DNA of 64,000 nucleotides from Paenibacillus ihbetae (lineage in GTDB: Bacteria > Bacillota > Bacilli > Paenibacillales > Paenibacillaceae). Under the pieces are notes generated by a model. That model worked only from the letters and a program-made list of their open reading frames with translations, was not told the DNA's origin and searched no databases. Positions 33,982 through 42,241 of the stretch are shown piece after piece (the first letter of the stretch is position 1; each line of letters starts with the position of its first letter). The stretch is taken from NCBI RefSeq assembly GCF_002741055.1, contig NZ_CP016809.1, forward strand, positions 3,264,501 to 3,328,500, in the 5' to 3' direction. The translations under genes were made by a program, and so were the position numbers.

Positions 33982-35004
33982 AAACGCTCGGATTAACGCT
34001 GGGGAAATTTGCCCCGCTGCATAAAGGGCATCAGTTCATGATCGAAACGGCGCTGCAGGAGGTCGATGAATTGATCGTGGTCATTTACGAGACGACCGTC
34101 ATGCCGATCCCGCTTCATATCCGGGCGAATTGGATAAGGCGGCTATACCCGGCAGTACGGGTCGTCGAAGCTTGGGACGGACCGGACGGGTATTCGGATG
34201 ACCGAGAGCATGAGATCCGGGAAGAGCAGTATATCCTCCGTTTACTGAACGGCGAGCAAGTCACGCATTTTTATTCGAGCGAGTTTTACGGCAGGCATAT
34301 GAGTCTCGCTTTGGGCTCGGTTGACCGGCGGGTTGATGAAGCCCGCGAGCAGGTTCCGATCTCTGCAACGATGATCCGTTCCGACCCGTATAAGTACAGG
34401 GAGTTCATAAGTGATATCGTGTATCGGGACTTAATCACGAAGGTGGTATTTGTCGGGGCGATGTCAACGGGGAAGTCGACGATCACCGAAGCGCTGGTAT
34501 CACACGACCTACGCCAGTGAATACGGGCGCGATTATTGGACCGAGCATCAGGTGGACCGCAGAATCAGCCTGGAGGCGTTCGATGAAATCGCAGTGGGCC
34601 ATATCGAGCGGGAAGAGCAGGCTTTGATAGCGGCGAACCGATTCCTGTTCGTCGATACCAATGCGATTACGACATATATGTTCGCCATGGATTACCATGG
34701 CCGGGCGCCGGAGCGATTAACGCGGATTGCGCTGGAGAACGCGCAGCGCTACGACCTGTTCTTCTTGTGCGATGACGATATTCCTTATGACGATACATGG
34801 GATCGAAGCGGGGATCAGAAGCGGCATGTTTTTCATAAACAGATCATCGCGGATTTGAAGGAACGGCGCATCCCCTACATTACGCTGCGGGGGGGCCTGG
34901 AAGAGCGCATGCGCAAGGTAGACGAGGTGCTGGCGAAGTTCGAGCCCTATCGGAACTATTTCGGGGAGCTAAAACGGTTAGAATTCGATGCAGGCAGGGA
35001 GTAA
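33978..35004 (+). pseudogene. nadR: NadR (NMN adenylyltransferase/ribosylnicotinamide kinase), frameshifted
   Basis: First frame 33978-34520: adenylyltransferase domain with GKFAPLHKGH (HxGH) and ISATMIRSDP, then the kinase Walker A GAMSTGKST. After EAL (34496) the frame runs into a stop (VSHDLRQ-stop). One base later (tat at 34498) the correct kinase sequence resumes in another frame (YHTTYASEYGRDYW ... NRFLFVDTNAITTYMFAMDY) to 35004. A net loss of about 5 or 8 bases, or gain of one, at 34496-34498 would explain it. The first domain could still be made and active; the kinase is cut after its P-loop. Confidence 0.85.
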
Positions 35005-35057
35005 AATAAACCCATAACCACAGCTCATTTAGAATCAAAAACAAGGAGGCGCCCCCA

Positions 35058-35942
35058 TTGGATTTGTTGGATCGGGATGGACTTACGGAACGCGAATTTT
35101 TGGAGAAGTACCGGGCAAAGGATTACGAGCGGCCTTCGGTGGCAGCCGATATGGTGATCTTCACGGTTACGGATGAGGCGGCTGACAGCTATCGGAAGCT
35201 ACCCGAAAAAGAGCTCCGCATCCTGCTCATCCGCCGGGGAGGTCACCCTTTCCTGGGTAAATGGGCGCTGCCTGGCGGCTTTGTCCAGCCGAGCGAGACG
35301 ACTGAACAGGCCGCGGCAAGGGAACTGCGCGAGGAGACCGGCGTGGACGACGTTTATTTGGAGCAGTTGTATACGTTCAGTGACATCGGGCGAGATCCCC
35401 GAACCTGGGTGATGAGCTGCAGCTACATGGCCCTGATCAACAGCGATAAGTTGGAGCTTCAGGCGGGAGACGATGCGGCCGACGCCGCTTGGTTCAAGGT
35501 CTCCTATCGGCTGCTGCGGGAGCAGAAAGAGATGATGGAGGACGGATACGTCAAGACGCTGGAGTATGAACTCAAGCTAAGCGGTGAAGAGGAGCTTTCG
35601 GCGGTCGTGGCGAGGACGTTGACCGTGAAGACCTCATCGACCAGCACGGAATATAAGATCGTATCGAATAACGGTTTGGCCTTCGACCACGCGAAGATTA
35701 TAGCATGCGCGATCGAGCGGCTGCGGGGAAAAGTGAACTATACCGATATTGCGCTGCACTTAATGCCGGAGCTTTTTACCTTGACGGAGCTGCAGCAGGT
35801 TTATGAGGTCATTTTGGATAAAGTGCTATTGAAGGCAGCCTTCCGGCGCAAGGTGGCCGATCTCGTGGCGGAGACCGATCATTACACCGAAAATGCGGGA
35901 CACAGGCCTTCCCGCTTGTATCGGAGAAAACTGGAGGATTAA
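35058..35942 (+). CDS. NUDIX hydrolase with NrtR-like winged helix
   Basis: 294 aa. NUDIX box GGFVQPSETTEQAAARELRE followed by ETG (about residues 74-96) gives a pyrophosphatase fold for ADP-ribose-like ligands; the C-terminal part (about 215-285: IACAIERLRGKVNYTDIALH, LMPELFTLTELQQVYEVIL) is the winged helix of NrtR regulators of NAD metabolism. TTG start at 35058 with AAGGAGG 8 nt upstream. Intact catalytic E residues leave open whether it is enzyme, regulator or both. It sits in an NAD-salvage cluster, consistent with either. Confidence 0.88.
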   Translation: MDLLDRDGLTEREFLEKYRAKDYERPSVAADMVIFTVTDEAADSYRKLPEKELRILLIRRGGHPFLGKWALPGGFVQPSETTEQAAARELREETGVDDVYLEQLYTFSDIGRDPRTWVMSCSYMALINSDKLELQAGDDAADAAWFKVSYRLLREQKEMMEDGYVKTLEYELKLSGEEELSAVVARTLTVKTSSTSTEYKIVSNNGLAFDHAKIIACAIERLRGKVNYTDIALHLMPELFTLTELQQVYEVILDKVLLKAAFRRKVADLVAETDHYTENAGHRPSRLYRRKLED

Positions 35943-35944
35943 CG

Positions 35945-36418
35945 ATGATTTACAACCTCGATGAGTTAAGAAAAGCTTATAACGAAGGGAAAACGTTCAA
36001 GTTTGTATTCTTTTGGGGCCATACGCCGCCTAAGGACGGGAGCATCGACAAAAGCTGCTTCAGCCAGTGGTGGATGTGCCCGTTCACGGTAGAGGGGACG
36101 GAATATTCCTGTGCCGAGCAGTTTATGATGGCTGAGAAGGCAAGGCTGTTCGGCGACCATGAAATGCTGGAGTCGATCCTTATAGCTAAGCATCCCAAGG
36201 AGATGAAGGCTTATGGGCGAGCGGTCCGTAACTTCGACAAGGATACTTGGGACAAGGAATGCTACGGCAACGTCAAAAGAGCCAGTGTGGCCAAGTTTTC
36301 GCAGAATCCGGAGCTTGGCGAATACCTCAAGTCGACGAAGAACCGCATCCTCGTCGAAGCCAGCACGCGGGACCGCATTTGGGGGATCGGCATAGGCCAG
36401 TCCAATCCGGATGCGTAG
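35945..36418 (+). CDS. NADAR-family protein, ended early by an in-frame TAG
   Basis: 157 aa to the TAG at 36416-36418. NADAR/YbiA proteins act on ADP-ribose or riboflavin-pathway N-glycosides; marks are FFWGHTPP, QWWMCPFTVEG, CAEQFMMAEKARLFGD and STKNRILVEASTRDRIWGIG. The same frame goes on for 25 codons after the TAG (NPVKWRGQNLLGFALTEARD...), which is the normal C-terminal helix of the family, to a TAG at 36494-36496. So this is a nonsense mutation at codon 158, or a read-through site. Follows the NUDIX gene by 2 nt. Confidence 0.88.
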   Translation: MIYNLDELRKAYNEGKTFKFVFFWGHTPPKDGSIDKSCFSQWWMCPFTVEGTEYSCAEQFMMAEKARLFGDHEMLESILIAKHPKEMKAYGRAVRNFDKDTWDKECYGNVKRASVAKFSQNPELGEYLKSTKNRILVEASTRDRIWGIGIGQSNPDA

Positions 36419-36563
36419 AACCCCGTGAAATGGCGGGGCCAGAACCTGCTGGGGTTCGCGCTGACCGAAGCGCGGGACGAGCTGCTGCAAAGCTAGTTTT
36501 TTGGCAGGATAACAGAATTAGGGATCATACTGCTTCGGCGTAATCGGAATGGAGGAGCCTAAA

Positions 36564-36842
36564 TTGATAACATACGAAATTCCTGAAATTTTTCTGAGTG
36601 ATGATTGCTATAGCAGTGGTAGCAGAATTGGCAGTTATCCCTATTTTATTCAGAATGAATATTTAGGCTTTGATGATGATTTCCTTCTGCTGCAGCTGGA
36701 TATCGATGATGAATGCGGTATTATGTTTGGCGATGCCGGGAACTGTGTTTTCTCAATTCCAAAGGATGCTTTGAGAAGCAGGGATTTTTCAAAAGTTGTG
36801 TATAAATTGGCAATGTTGCTAGTGAGTAAGGCATCATGGTAG
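36564..36842 (+). CDS. C-terminal part of a DUF1963 (YwqG-like) protein
   Basis: About 92 aa. It matches only the last third of DUF1963 proteins: SRIGSYPYFIQNEYLGFDDD, FLLLQLDIDDECGIMFGDAG, then the D-F-S-K-V-V-Y end. Family members are about 260 aa. The TTG at 36564 has GGAGGAG 6 nt upstream, so the fragment might be expressed; the ATG at 36549 overlaps that site. Either a 5'-truncated remnant or a short standalone form. Such proteins often occur as immunity-like orphans. Confidence 0.6.
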   Translation: MITYEIPEIFLSDDCYSSGSRIGSYPYFIQNEYLGFDDDFLLLQLDIDDECGIMFGDAGNCVFSIPKDALRSRDFSKVVYKLAMLLVSKASW

Positions 36843-36905
36843 AGCAGTGAAGGGGACGCTCTCCGTGAGATACATATTATTTCTGGAGATAAGGGAGCAC
36901 ATCGT

Positions 36906-37313
36906 ATGCTTAAACGGGTGTTGGGCAAAGAGGAAGATATCATTCGGGCGTTCGCAAAAGAGGTTGTTGACTCCATCGCAGATGGACGATATGAGGAAGT
37001 TGCCCAAAAAGTTGATGATATGCAGGATTGGAACGTTGAGCTATTAAAAGAGGTCATCGAGCGTTATAAGGAAGATAATGAGTTGGAACAGATCGACAGG
37101 TTTGATGTAGAATGTACCTTTAGGCCTGTTTATAAAGATGGCAGTGTTTATCAACAAGAATCCTTCTATCACTTTAACGATGGAAGCGGAATTGCTTATG
37201 AATATGCATTAACGACAGATGGCGAACCCAACGATCTGACTTTGAGTATGGAGTTTCACTTTGAAGGTGACTATCTGAAAGTCATTTTTGACAGTGGAAT
37301 TGCTGTGCTTTAA
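36906..37313 (+). CDS. Conserved protein of unknown function
   Basis: 135 aa: helical N-terminus (EEDIIRAFAKEVVDSIADGR) and a beta-rich C-terminus (VECTFRPVYKDGSVYQQESF, YHFNDGSGIAYEYAL). No domain recognised with confidence; the layout resembles small immunity-type proteins found as orphans. Start ATG 36906 follows AAGGGAG at a long spacing. AT-richer than the NAD cluster. Confidence 0.65.
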   Translation: MLKRVLGKEEDIIRAFAKEVVDSIADGRYEEVAQKVDDMQDWNVELLKEVIERYKEDNELEQIDRFDVECTFRPVYKDGSVYQQESFYHFNDGSGIAYEYALTTDGEPNDLTLSMEFHFEGDYLKVIFDSGIAVL

Positions 37314-37516
37314 AGAAGCCTGTGAAAGTGCTCAGAAGTACATCGTCGGCTTTGAGCTTGTTGAAGCTTGCAACAGGTTAATACCTCTGCAAGGTTAGAA
37401 ATTATGCAAAAAATCATGTCGTAAATCGTAGTATATTTCGATGTGAGGCGCTTCATCGCTTAAACGGGTTGCAGACTAGTTCTTTAGCATGTTTCGCCGA
37501 TAGACCCGTTAAGCTT

Positions 37517-37539
37517 GAACCGCATAGTAAAGGCAAGTT
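37517..37539 (+). repeat. rlmH-end-like copy downstream of the NAD cluster
   Basis: GAACCGCATAGTAAAGGC followed by AAGTT. Against the native site it lacks TAC and one base but keeps GAACCG, CATA, TAA and GGCAAGTT in order. Intergenic, directly before a terminator. Confidence 0.45.
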
Positions 37540-37548
37540 GACAATCTG

Positions 37549-37578
37549 AAGACCCCTCAAATAAAGGGGTCTTGTTCG
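37549..37578. terminator. Terminator hairpin
   Basis: AAGACCCCT pairs with AGGGGTCTT over 7 nt, then GTTCG. Between converging genes; short T run on the plus strand. Confidence 0.55.
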
Positions 37579-37630
37579 CTTATCATTTGGCTTATCCTCG
37601 CAGTAACCAGTTAATGAAGGAATTTGGCAT

Positions 37631-38167
37631 CTATCGGTCAATCGCATATCGCAGCTGAACGATATCGCTGCCGAGAGGCTTGCAGTCTAGCAATCGCACA
37701 GCCTTGAAACGGTAATTGTCCTTGTCGATCAGCAGATTTAACCCCTTACCTTCAAATACAGGCGCCACATTGAAAATCACTTCGTCTACAAGACCTTGTT
37801 CTAGAAACGAATTGTGAATATCCGCACCGCCGCCGATGAGAGCGGTTTGGTGCCCTTTCTGTGAGAGGTAGCTTATGGCTTTTTGTGGCGACTTTACCAC
37901 TGTTACGCCGGGGATCTGTTCAATGTTCTTAGACAAAACAACGATGTCGATCCCCGCGAAAGGACCTTCCGTGTTTACCTGTTCCTCTTGGGAGACCCGG
38001 CTTGGGTCTGACATTTCCTGAAACGTCTTGCGTCCGACAATGAAATTTCCTGCTGCTTTTGCTTGTGCTGCGAAGTCTTCCAACGCTTCCTTTTTCGGTG
38101 GGTTAGCCGGGCTGGATTGTGCATAATTGCCGTTCGCAGTTAGGGTTGCCCATAAAGTGGTTTTCAT
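37631..38167 (-). CDS. Dihydrofolate-reductase-fold protein (RibD C-terminal type)
   Basis: 178 aa. Start MKTTLWATLTANGNYA, a NADPH-binding strand with VGRKTFQEM, and ALIGGGADIHNSFLEQ typical of the RibD_C/DHFR-like reductases often found beside HxlR regulators. The gene is divergent from an HxlR-type regulator 180 bp away, which probably controls it. Real substrate unknown. Confidence 0.85.
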   Translation of the reverse strand: MKTTLWATLTANGNYAQSSPANPPKKEALEDFAAQAKAAGNFIVGRKTFQEMSDPSRVSQEEQVNTEGPFAGIDIVVLSKNIEQIPGVTVVKSPQKAISYLSQKGHQTALIGGGADIHNSFLEQGLVDEVIFNVAPVFEGKGLNLLIDKDNYRFKAVRLLDCKPLGSDIVQLRYAIDR

Positions 38168-38347
38168 TAAACTTCCTCCTCATTTTGCGATTCAGTTACT
38201 TCAGATTAGCACGATTCCCCGATTCGGATGTTCGTATGACATCCTTCAGGGTCTTTCCATTCACATGGTAATCGAACTATGGTACATTTGAAAAGTAGTT
38301 ACATTTATGTGCAATAGTTTCAAAAAATGAACTATGGAGTGATCGCG

Positions 38348-38710
38348 ATGATGGATCGTAACTGCCCTGGTACCGTTGAACCGATTCTTGAGATTTTGGA
38401 CGGAAAATGGACGCTTCTTCTTTTATTCGAATTATTTAACGGAACCAAGCGTTTCGGGGAATTACGCCGGAGGTTGCAGCCCATTAGTCCGAAAACTTTG
38501 ACAGATCGCTTGCGACTGTTAGAGGAAAAAGGAATTATCACACGCACGCTCTACCCAGGAATACCACTACATGTCGAATATGAACTTACGGAGAGCGGGC
38601 TGGGTTTGCAGCCGATTTTCGCCGCAATGTGGACGTGGACACAGGAGCATGGCGCATATTTAAGGACAAATACGGACGAAATGGACCAAGATAGTAATGA
38701 AGTGATGTGA
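38348..38710 (+). CDS. HxlR-family regulator
   Basis: 120-aa winged-helix regulator: CPGTVEPILEILDGKWTLLL, LFELFNGTKRFGELRRRL, QPISPKTLTDRLRLLEEKGI. The family cysteine near the N-terminus is present (DRNCPGT), suggesting possible redox sensing. ATG 38348 with GGAG 8 nt upstream is chosen over 38327. Divergent from the reductase gene. Confidence 0.9.
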   Translation: MMDRNCPGTVEPILEILDGKWTLLLLFELFNGTKRFGELRRRLQPISPKTLTDRLRLLEEKGIITRTLYPGIPLHVEYELTESGLGLQPIFAAMWTWTQEHGAYLRTNTDEMDQDSNEVM

Positions 38711-38970
38711 TTATGCTACGGGGTATTAGAAAGAAGAGCATCTCCGTAGAGATTAGCCCTAATACTTGCCGCTACAGAGAGCTCGGTGATACCATACGGC
38801 GACAATAAGCTTTGATAGGCATAAGGCGGAGATGGGCGTTCCGATTCGGGAAAGGCTGTACACCTCATAGATCGGACTTTGGAATCATTTTCCTGCGAAG
38901 GCTTGCCGGAACCGTGCGGCAATCTCTATAGTAGAGGGGAACGACATACGAACGGAGTGGTAGGAGAGAA

Positions 38971-39846
38971 ATGGAGAGCGAACGCGTGCTTCAGCAAAAT
39001 TTAGATGAAAAAAGTGAGTTTCAGCGGTTGTTTCAAATGTACCTGCTTTTTGAGGAGGAAGCGGAACGGCCGAATGCTGAGGCCATCCGGATTGCGATAG
39101 AAACCCGATGCGGCAAAACGGATACCGTATCGGGATCCGACGCGTTGTCGTCGTTTGCCGTAGAGGCTTATAAAGTGGCCTACCGGGATGGGGAAATGCC
39201 GGCTCAGGTGATGATGGCGGACTTTACGCCTTTTCAACCAGAGTCGATCACCGAAATGGAACGCACCCAGTTTTGGACGATGCCGGATGCGGAGGACGTT
39301 CTAGAACAATGCCGTTATAAGCTGCTGATCAGCGACTTCATGGCGGCGGGGCTGGACTATAAATCGCGCAGCGCCTTGTTGGCAGATTGGCTGGAGGCTG
39401 CCGTAAGCCTGTTCCCGACCTGCAAAGCGATCTGGATTCCATCGAGCGGGAAATTGCTGCATCCGGCGGAAATTGCGGAGAATCCGTACGAGGGAGCCGC
39501 GAGGTTCTTGCAGTTTGGCATGAATATCCGCTATTTTACCATTCATGGAACTGAAGACAGCTTGATCGATTCGCTCGGCCTCTTTGCGCTTGGGCTTCCG
39601 GATGTCCAGTACCACTTTCACACATTGGATCCGAACGACGTGTCACGGCATGCATTCAATGTCGCAGCCTACCTGTTTGAAGCGGACGTGCCGGTGAATG
39701 ACGGCGAGACGATCGCCGGCTTGCTGAACGGGGAGATGGCACCGGAGGTGCATTGGCCTTGCAGGTTCGAAATGTCGCTGATCCAGCCTGCCAGGGAAGT
39801 GATGGATGTCTGTCCAGGCGAATATGCGGCTGGAGAACGAGAATAA
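38971..39846 (+). CDS. DUF4261-like protein
   Basis: 291 aa, cytosolic. The central part (QVMMADFTPFQPESI; YKLLISDFMAAGLDYKSRSA; AIWIPSSGKLLHPAEI) and SLGLFALGLPDVQYHF resemble DUF4261 proteins, which have no known function and often lie near polymorphic-toxin or SMI1/KNR4-type genes. ATG 38971 follows GGAGAG. The last ~15 residues (CPGEYAAGERE) are low-complexity. I am fairly, not fully, sure of the family. Confidence 0.65.
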   Translation: MESERVLQQNLDEKSEFQRLFQMYLLFEEEAERPNAEAIRIAIETRCGKTDTVSGSDALSSFAVEAYKVAYRDGEMPAQVMMADFTPFQPESITEMERTQFWTMPDAEDVLEQCRYKLLISDFMAAGLDYKSRSALLADWLEAAVSLFPTCKAIWIPSSGKLLHPAEIAENPYEGAARFLQFGMNIRYFTIHGTEDSLIDSLGLFALGLPDVQYHFHTLDPNDVSRHAFNVAAYLFEADVPVNDGETIAGLLNGEMAPEVHWPCRFEMSLIQPAREVMDVCPGEYAAGERE

Positions 39847-39965
39847 ATTAGGACGGCGTATGACCGAGCGTCTCGTGCGGGAGTCGCGAGAGGTGTCCCG
39901 ATCCTGCCGACTGGGCCATCAACTTTATACTAAACATGCCTGCAGTATGATACGGCACGAAAATG

Positions 39966-39998
39966 AGCTGGCGGTACGTTTTCCGCTGGCTTTTTTAA
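39966..39998 (+). terminator. Terminator after the DUF4261-like gene
   Basis: AGC-TG-GCGG and CCGC-TG-GCT arms, 8-nt loop, then TTTTTTAA. Confidence 0.8.
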
Positions 39999-40072
39999 TA
40001 CTTTTATTTCGGACATGGCAACCGCTTGGGCCTAAACGGGCTAAGTAACGGACAGGATAGGAGTGGAATTGG

Positions 40073-40390
40073 ATGATCGTTCTGAAAGATATCGGGAGGT
40101 TCGAGGAGCTGCCGGAAATCGCGATGCATATATACCATAAATCAGGAATATCGACTTTTTCACATTGACCGATACGATTGAGATGAAAGTCGGCAAGCAA
40201 AAGCTGCTGCGTCTATCAGCCGATATCGACAATTACTCCGATCTGCAGCTCGTTTGGAATCCGAAGAAAAAAGGGCTGATCGGCTGCTACGACGTGGAGC
40301 ATCAGACTTATGCGGATTTATGCAGACTTTACCGAGTTCCTAGCGTCGCCTGAAATGCACCTCGTGAAGTTTCTTGAGGGAGAGGCGTAA
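40073..40390 (+). pseudogene. Small gene disrupted by two frameshifts
   Basis: ATG 40073 has AGGAG 9 nt upstream and reads MIVLKDIGRFEELPEIAMHI, YHKSGI, then shifts. The frame starting at IDFFTLTDTIEMKVGKQKLL continues to CYDVEHQTYAD, and after a second shift a third frame reads ADFTEFLASPEMHLVKFLEG to TAA 40388-40390. The first shift fits a 2-base AT duplication (40147-40151), the second a ~10-base imperfect duplication (TATGCGGATT/TATGCAGACT, 40308-40327). Removing both gives a ~101-aa protein of an unrecognised, perhaps immunity-like, family. Confidence 0.7.
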
Positions 40391-40514
40391 ATGGAGAACC
40401 ATGCAATGATTTCTACTTGTGCCTCATTCCTCCCTATAAACCGGAGAGCATGATTTCGATCTTCATATGCGTATACCCCAGAAGACTGCAGCTTAAGTGA
40501 TAACTTTAGCATTG

Positions 40515-40560
40515 TCGCCGTTCACAATCCCTAATGGGGATCGGACGGCGATTTTTTTCA
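40515..40560 (+). terminator. Terminator
   Basis: TCGCCGT and ACGGCGA arms with an inner ATCCC/GGGGAT stem, followed by TTTTTTT. Confidence 0.8.
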
Positions 40561-40611
40561 GTGACGGAAGGAGGTCGGCGGAGACATCTGAGAGCCTTTT
40601 TCAGGGACCCT

Positions 40612-41523
40612 TTAAGAATATTTGCCCACCATTTCAAGTAAATATTTTCGGAAATCCTGAACATAGGATCCGGGCTCTATGACTTCTAAATTTGTGCCGA
40701 AACTTGCTAAGAATCGAAAACCAATACTGTTCTGAGGAACATAGATTGTTGCCAAGAAAAGTTCAGAACTATAGAATTCGATGCTCTTTCGACCGTACCT
40801 TTCTATGAATTGATCTTTTATGCCAGGCGCAATTAACGCCTTGACTGCGACCAGCTCCGGTTGATAACTCGCCTGCTGCTCTTGTTCCAACAAACCATCT
40901 CTAGGGCTAAACGTTTGTCCCTTCATATTAAGATGATCGATCCGAGATAATTTAAACGCTCTATATCCCATACGTTGTAGGCAAAATCCATTCAGATACC
41001 AACTCGTTTCGCTAAAATGAAGCTGATAAGGCTCGATCGTTCTTTTCGTCACATTACCATGTTTATCTGTATAATCAAATGAAACTAATCTTCTCTTCAA
41101 TATAGCCTCCTGACATGACCTCAAGATTTCAAGAATTTCCGACCGACCCTCCCAATCGTAAAATGACAGTCGAACCGAATGCTTCAGTGACCATGGGCTG
41201 ACCATGGCTTCTATTTTCTTAATCGTCATTTCTACTTCCTCGCTAATGAGGATCTTCTCCAATCCGCTGAGCGCGGTTAATATATTCTCTAAATCGGAGC
41301 TGCTTAAGAGACGTTTATCGACCTTGTATTCATCCAAAATGCCGTAACCGCCATGAACTCCATTGACTGCATAAATCGGGATGTTTGATAAACTTAGTGT
41401 TTCCATGTCGCGAAGAATCGTTCTTTTGGAAACATTAAATAATTGCGCGAATTCGCTTGCTGACACGATTTCTTTTTTTAACAAGATCATGATGATGGAA
41501 ATGAGCCTCTCAACCTTGTCCAT
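40612..41523 (-). CDS. WYL-domain transcriptional regulator (YafY-type)
   Basis: 303 aa: N-terminal HTH_11 (KVERLISIIMILLKKEIVSA, SEFAQLFNVSKRTILRDMET) and a WYL domain (about residues 140-215: SFDYTDKHGNVTKRTIEPYQ, LHFSETSWYLNGFC) plus a C-terminal WCX part (PQNSIGFRFLASFGTNLEVI). Divergent from the VOC gene at 41626, its likely target. The ligand is unknown. Confidence 0.92.
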   Translation of the reverse strand: MDKVERLISIIMILLKKEIVSASEFAQLFNVSKRTILRDMETLSLSNIPIYAVNGVHGGYGILDEYKVDKRLLSSSDLENILTALSGLEKILISEEVEMTIKKIEAMVSPWSLKHSVRLSFYDWEGRSEILEILRSCQEAILKRRLVSFDYTDKHGNVTKRTIEPYQLHFSETSWYLNGFCLQRMGYRAFKLSRIDHLNMKGQTFSPRDGLLEQEQQASYQPELVAVKALIAPGIKDQFIERYGRKSIEFYSSELFLATIYVPQNSIGFRFLASFGTNLEVIEPGSYVQDFRKYLLEMVGKYS

Positions 41524-41625
41524 ATTTGCTCCTATTTATTCGTTATTATTCTTAGAAACGGTGACAAAATGCTGTCACCTTTTATACATTATACTTCATG
41601 TATCACTAGAGGGAGGTATTGCTTT

Positions 41626-42090
41626 ATGTCAGCTATTGCCTATTTAAATTTTGATGGAAATGCCGAACAAGCGATTGATTTTTATGCGGAGGCTTTAAAA
41701 GCAACGGAAGTAAAAAAAGTGAAATTTGCGGACATCCCGCAAGATCCTAACTATCCATTGCCCGACAATGAGTTAAATATGATCATGGAATCTTCGATCG
41801 AATTCTCAGGCGGGAAGGTCATGATGTCGGATATTTTGCCTTCCATGAAGGCGGTAACAGGTGAGCTGGTGAAAGGGAATCATATTCTGATTAGTCTAGT
41901 TATCGATGATAAGCAAAGACTGGAAGAATACTTTAGCCAGTTGTCCATTGGCGGTCATGTCATCATGCCGTTATCCAATACTCCGTGGTCTTCGTGCTTT
42001 GGGCTGCTGGTTGATAAGTTCGGCGTCTCCTGGAAATTTAATCGAGATGCAGATAAGTTTCTTGATCATGTGATAGCAAACAAACAGTAA
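41626..42090 (+). CDS. PhnB-like VOC protein
   Basis: 154-aa glyoxalase-fold protein of the PhnB type: YLNFDGNAEQAIDFYAEALK, ELNMIMESSIEFSGGKVMMS, SSCFGLLVDKFGVSWKF. ATG 41626 follows GGGAGG by 9 nt. Likely controlled by the divergent WYL regulator. Confidence 0.88.
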   Translation: MSAIAYLNFDGNAEQAIDFYAEALKATEVKKVKFADIPQDPNYPLPDNELNMIMESSIEFSGGKVMMSDILPSMKAVTGELVKGNHILISLVIDDKQRLEEYFSQLSIGGHVIMPLSNTPWSSCFGLLVDKFGVSWKFNRDADKFLDHVIANKQ

Positions 42091-42194
42091 GCACTTCTGA
42101 GCTAATGAAGCTGGCTTTATCGGCAACATCTGAAACCGAACGTAACCCTATACCAATATCCATCAAACTATGATATGGTAGATGAAACCCATTA

Positions 42195-42222
42195 GGCATT
42201 CCACTCTTCGGAGTGGGATGCC
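42195..42222 (+). terminator. 12-bp stem with TTCG tetraloop
   Basis: GGCATTCCACTC and GAGTGGGATGCC form 12 pairs (one G-T) around TTCG. T run after it is weak, so a terminator of the VOC gene is only probable. Confidence 0.6.
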
Positions 42223-42241
42223 TTCGTCTGTATTTACAGGG

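Noticed and set aside
15818..37540. ccr-type or other site-specific recombinase
   Set aside because: Every sizeable gene in the region was read; none has serine- or tyrosine-recombinase motifs.
39990..40056. CTAAGTAACGG stretch as a further rlmH-end copy
   Set aside because: The alignment needs large gaps and keeps fewer than half of the core bases.
40129..40150. TACCATAAAT inside the broken small gene as an attachment site
   Set aside because: It belongs to the coding frame (IYHKSG) and its flank does not match.
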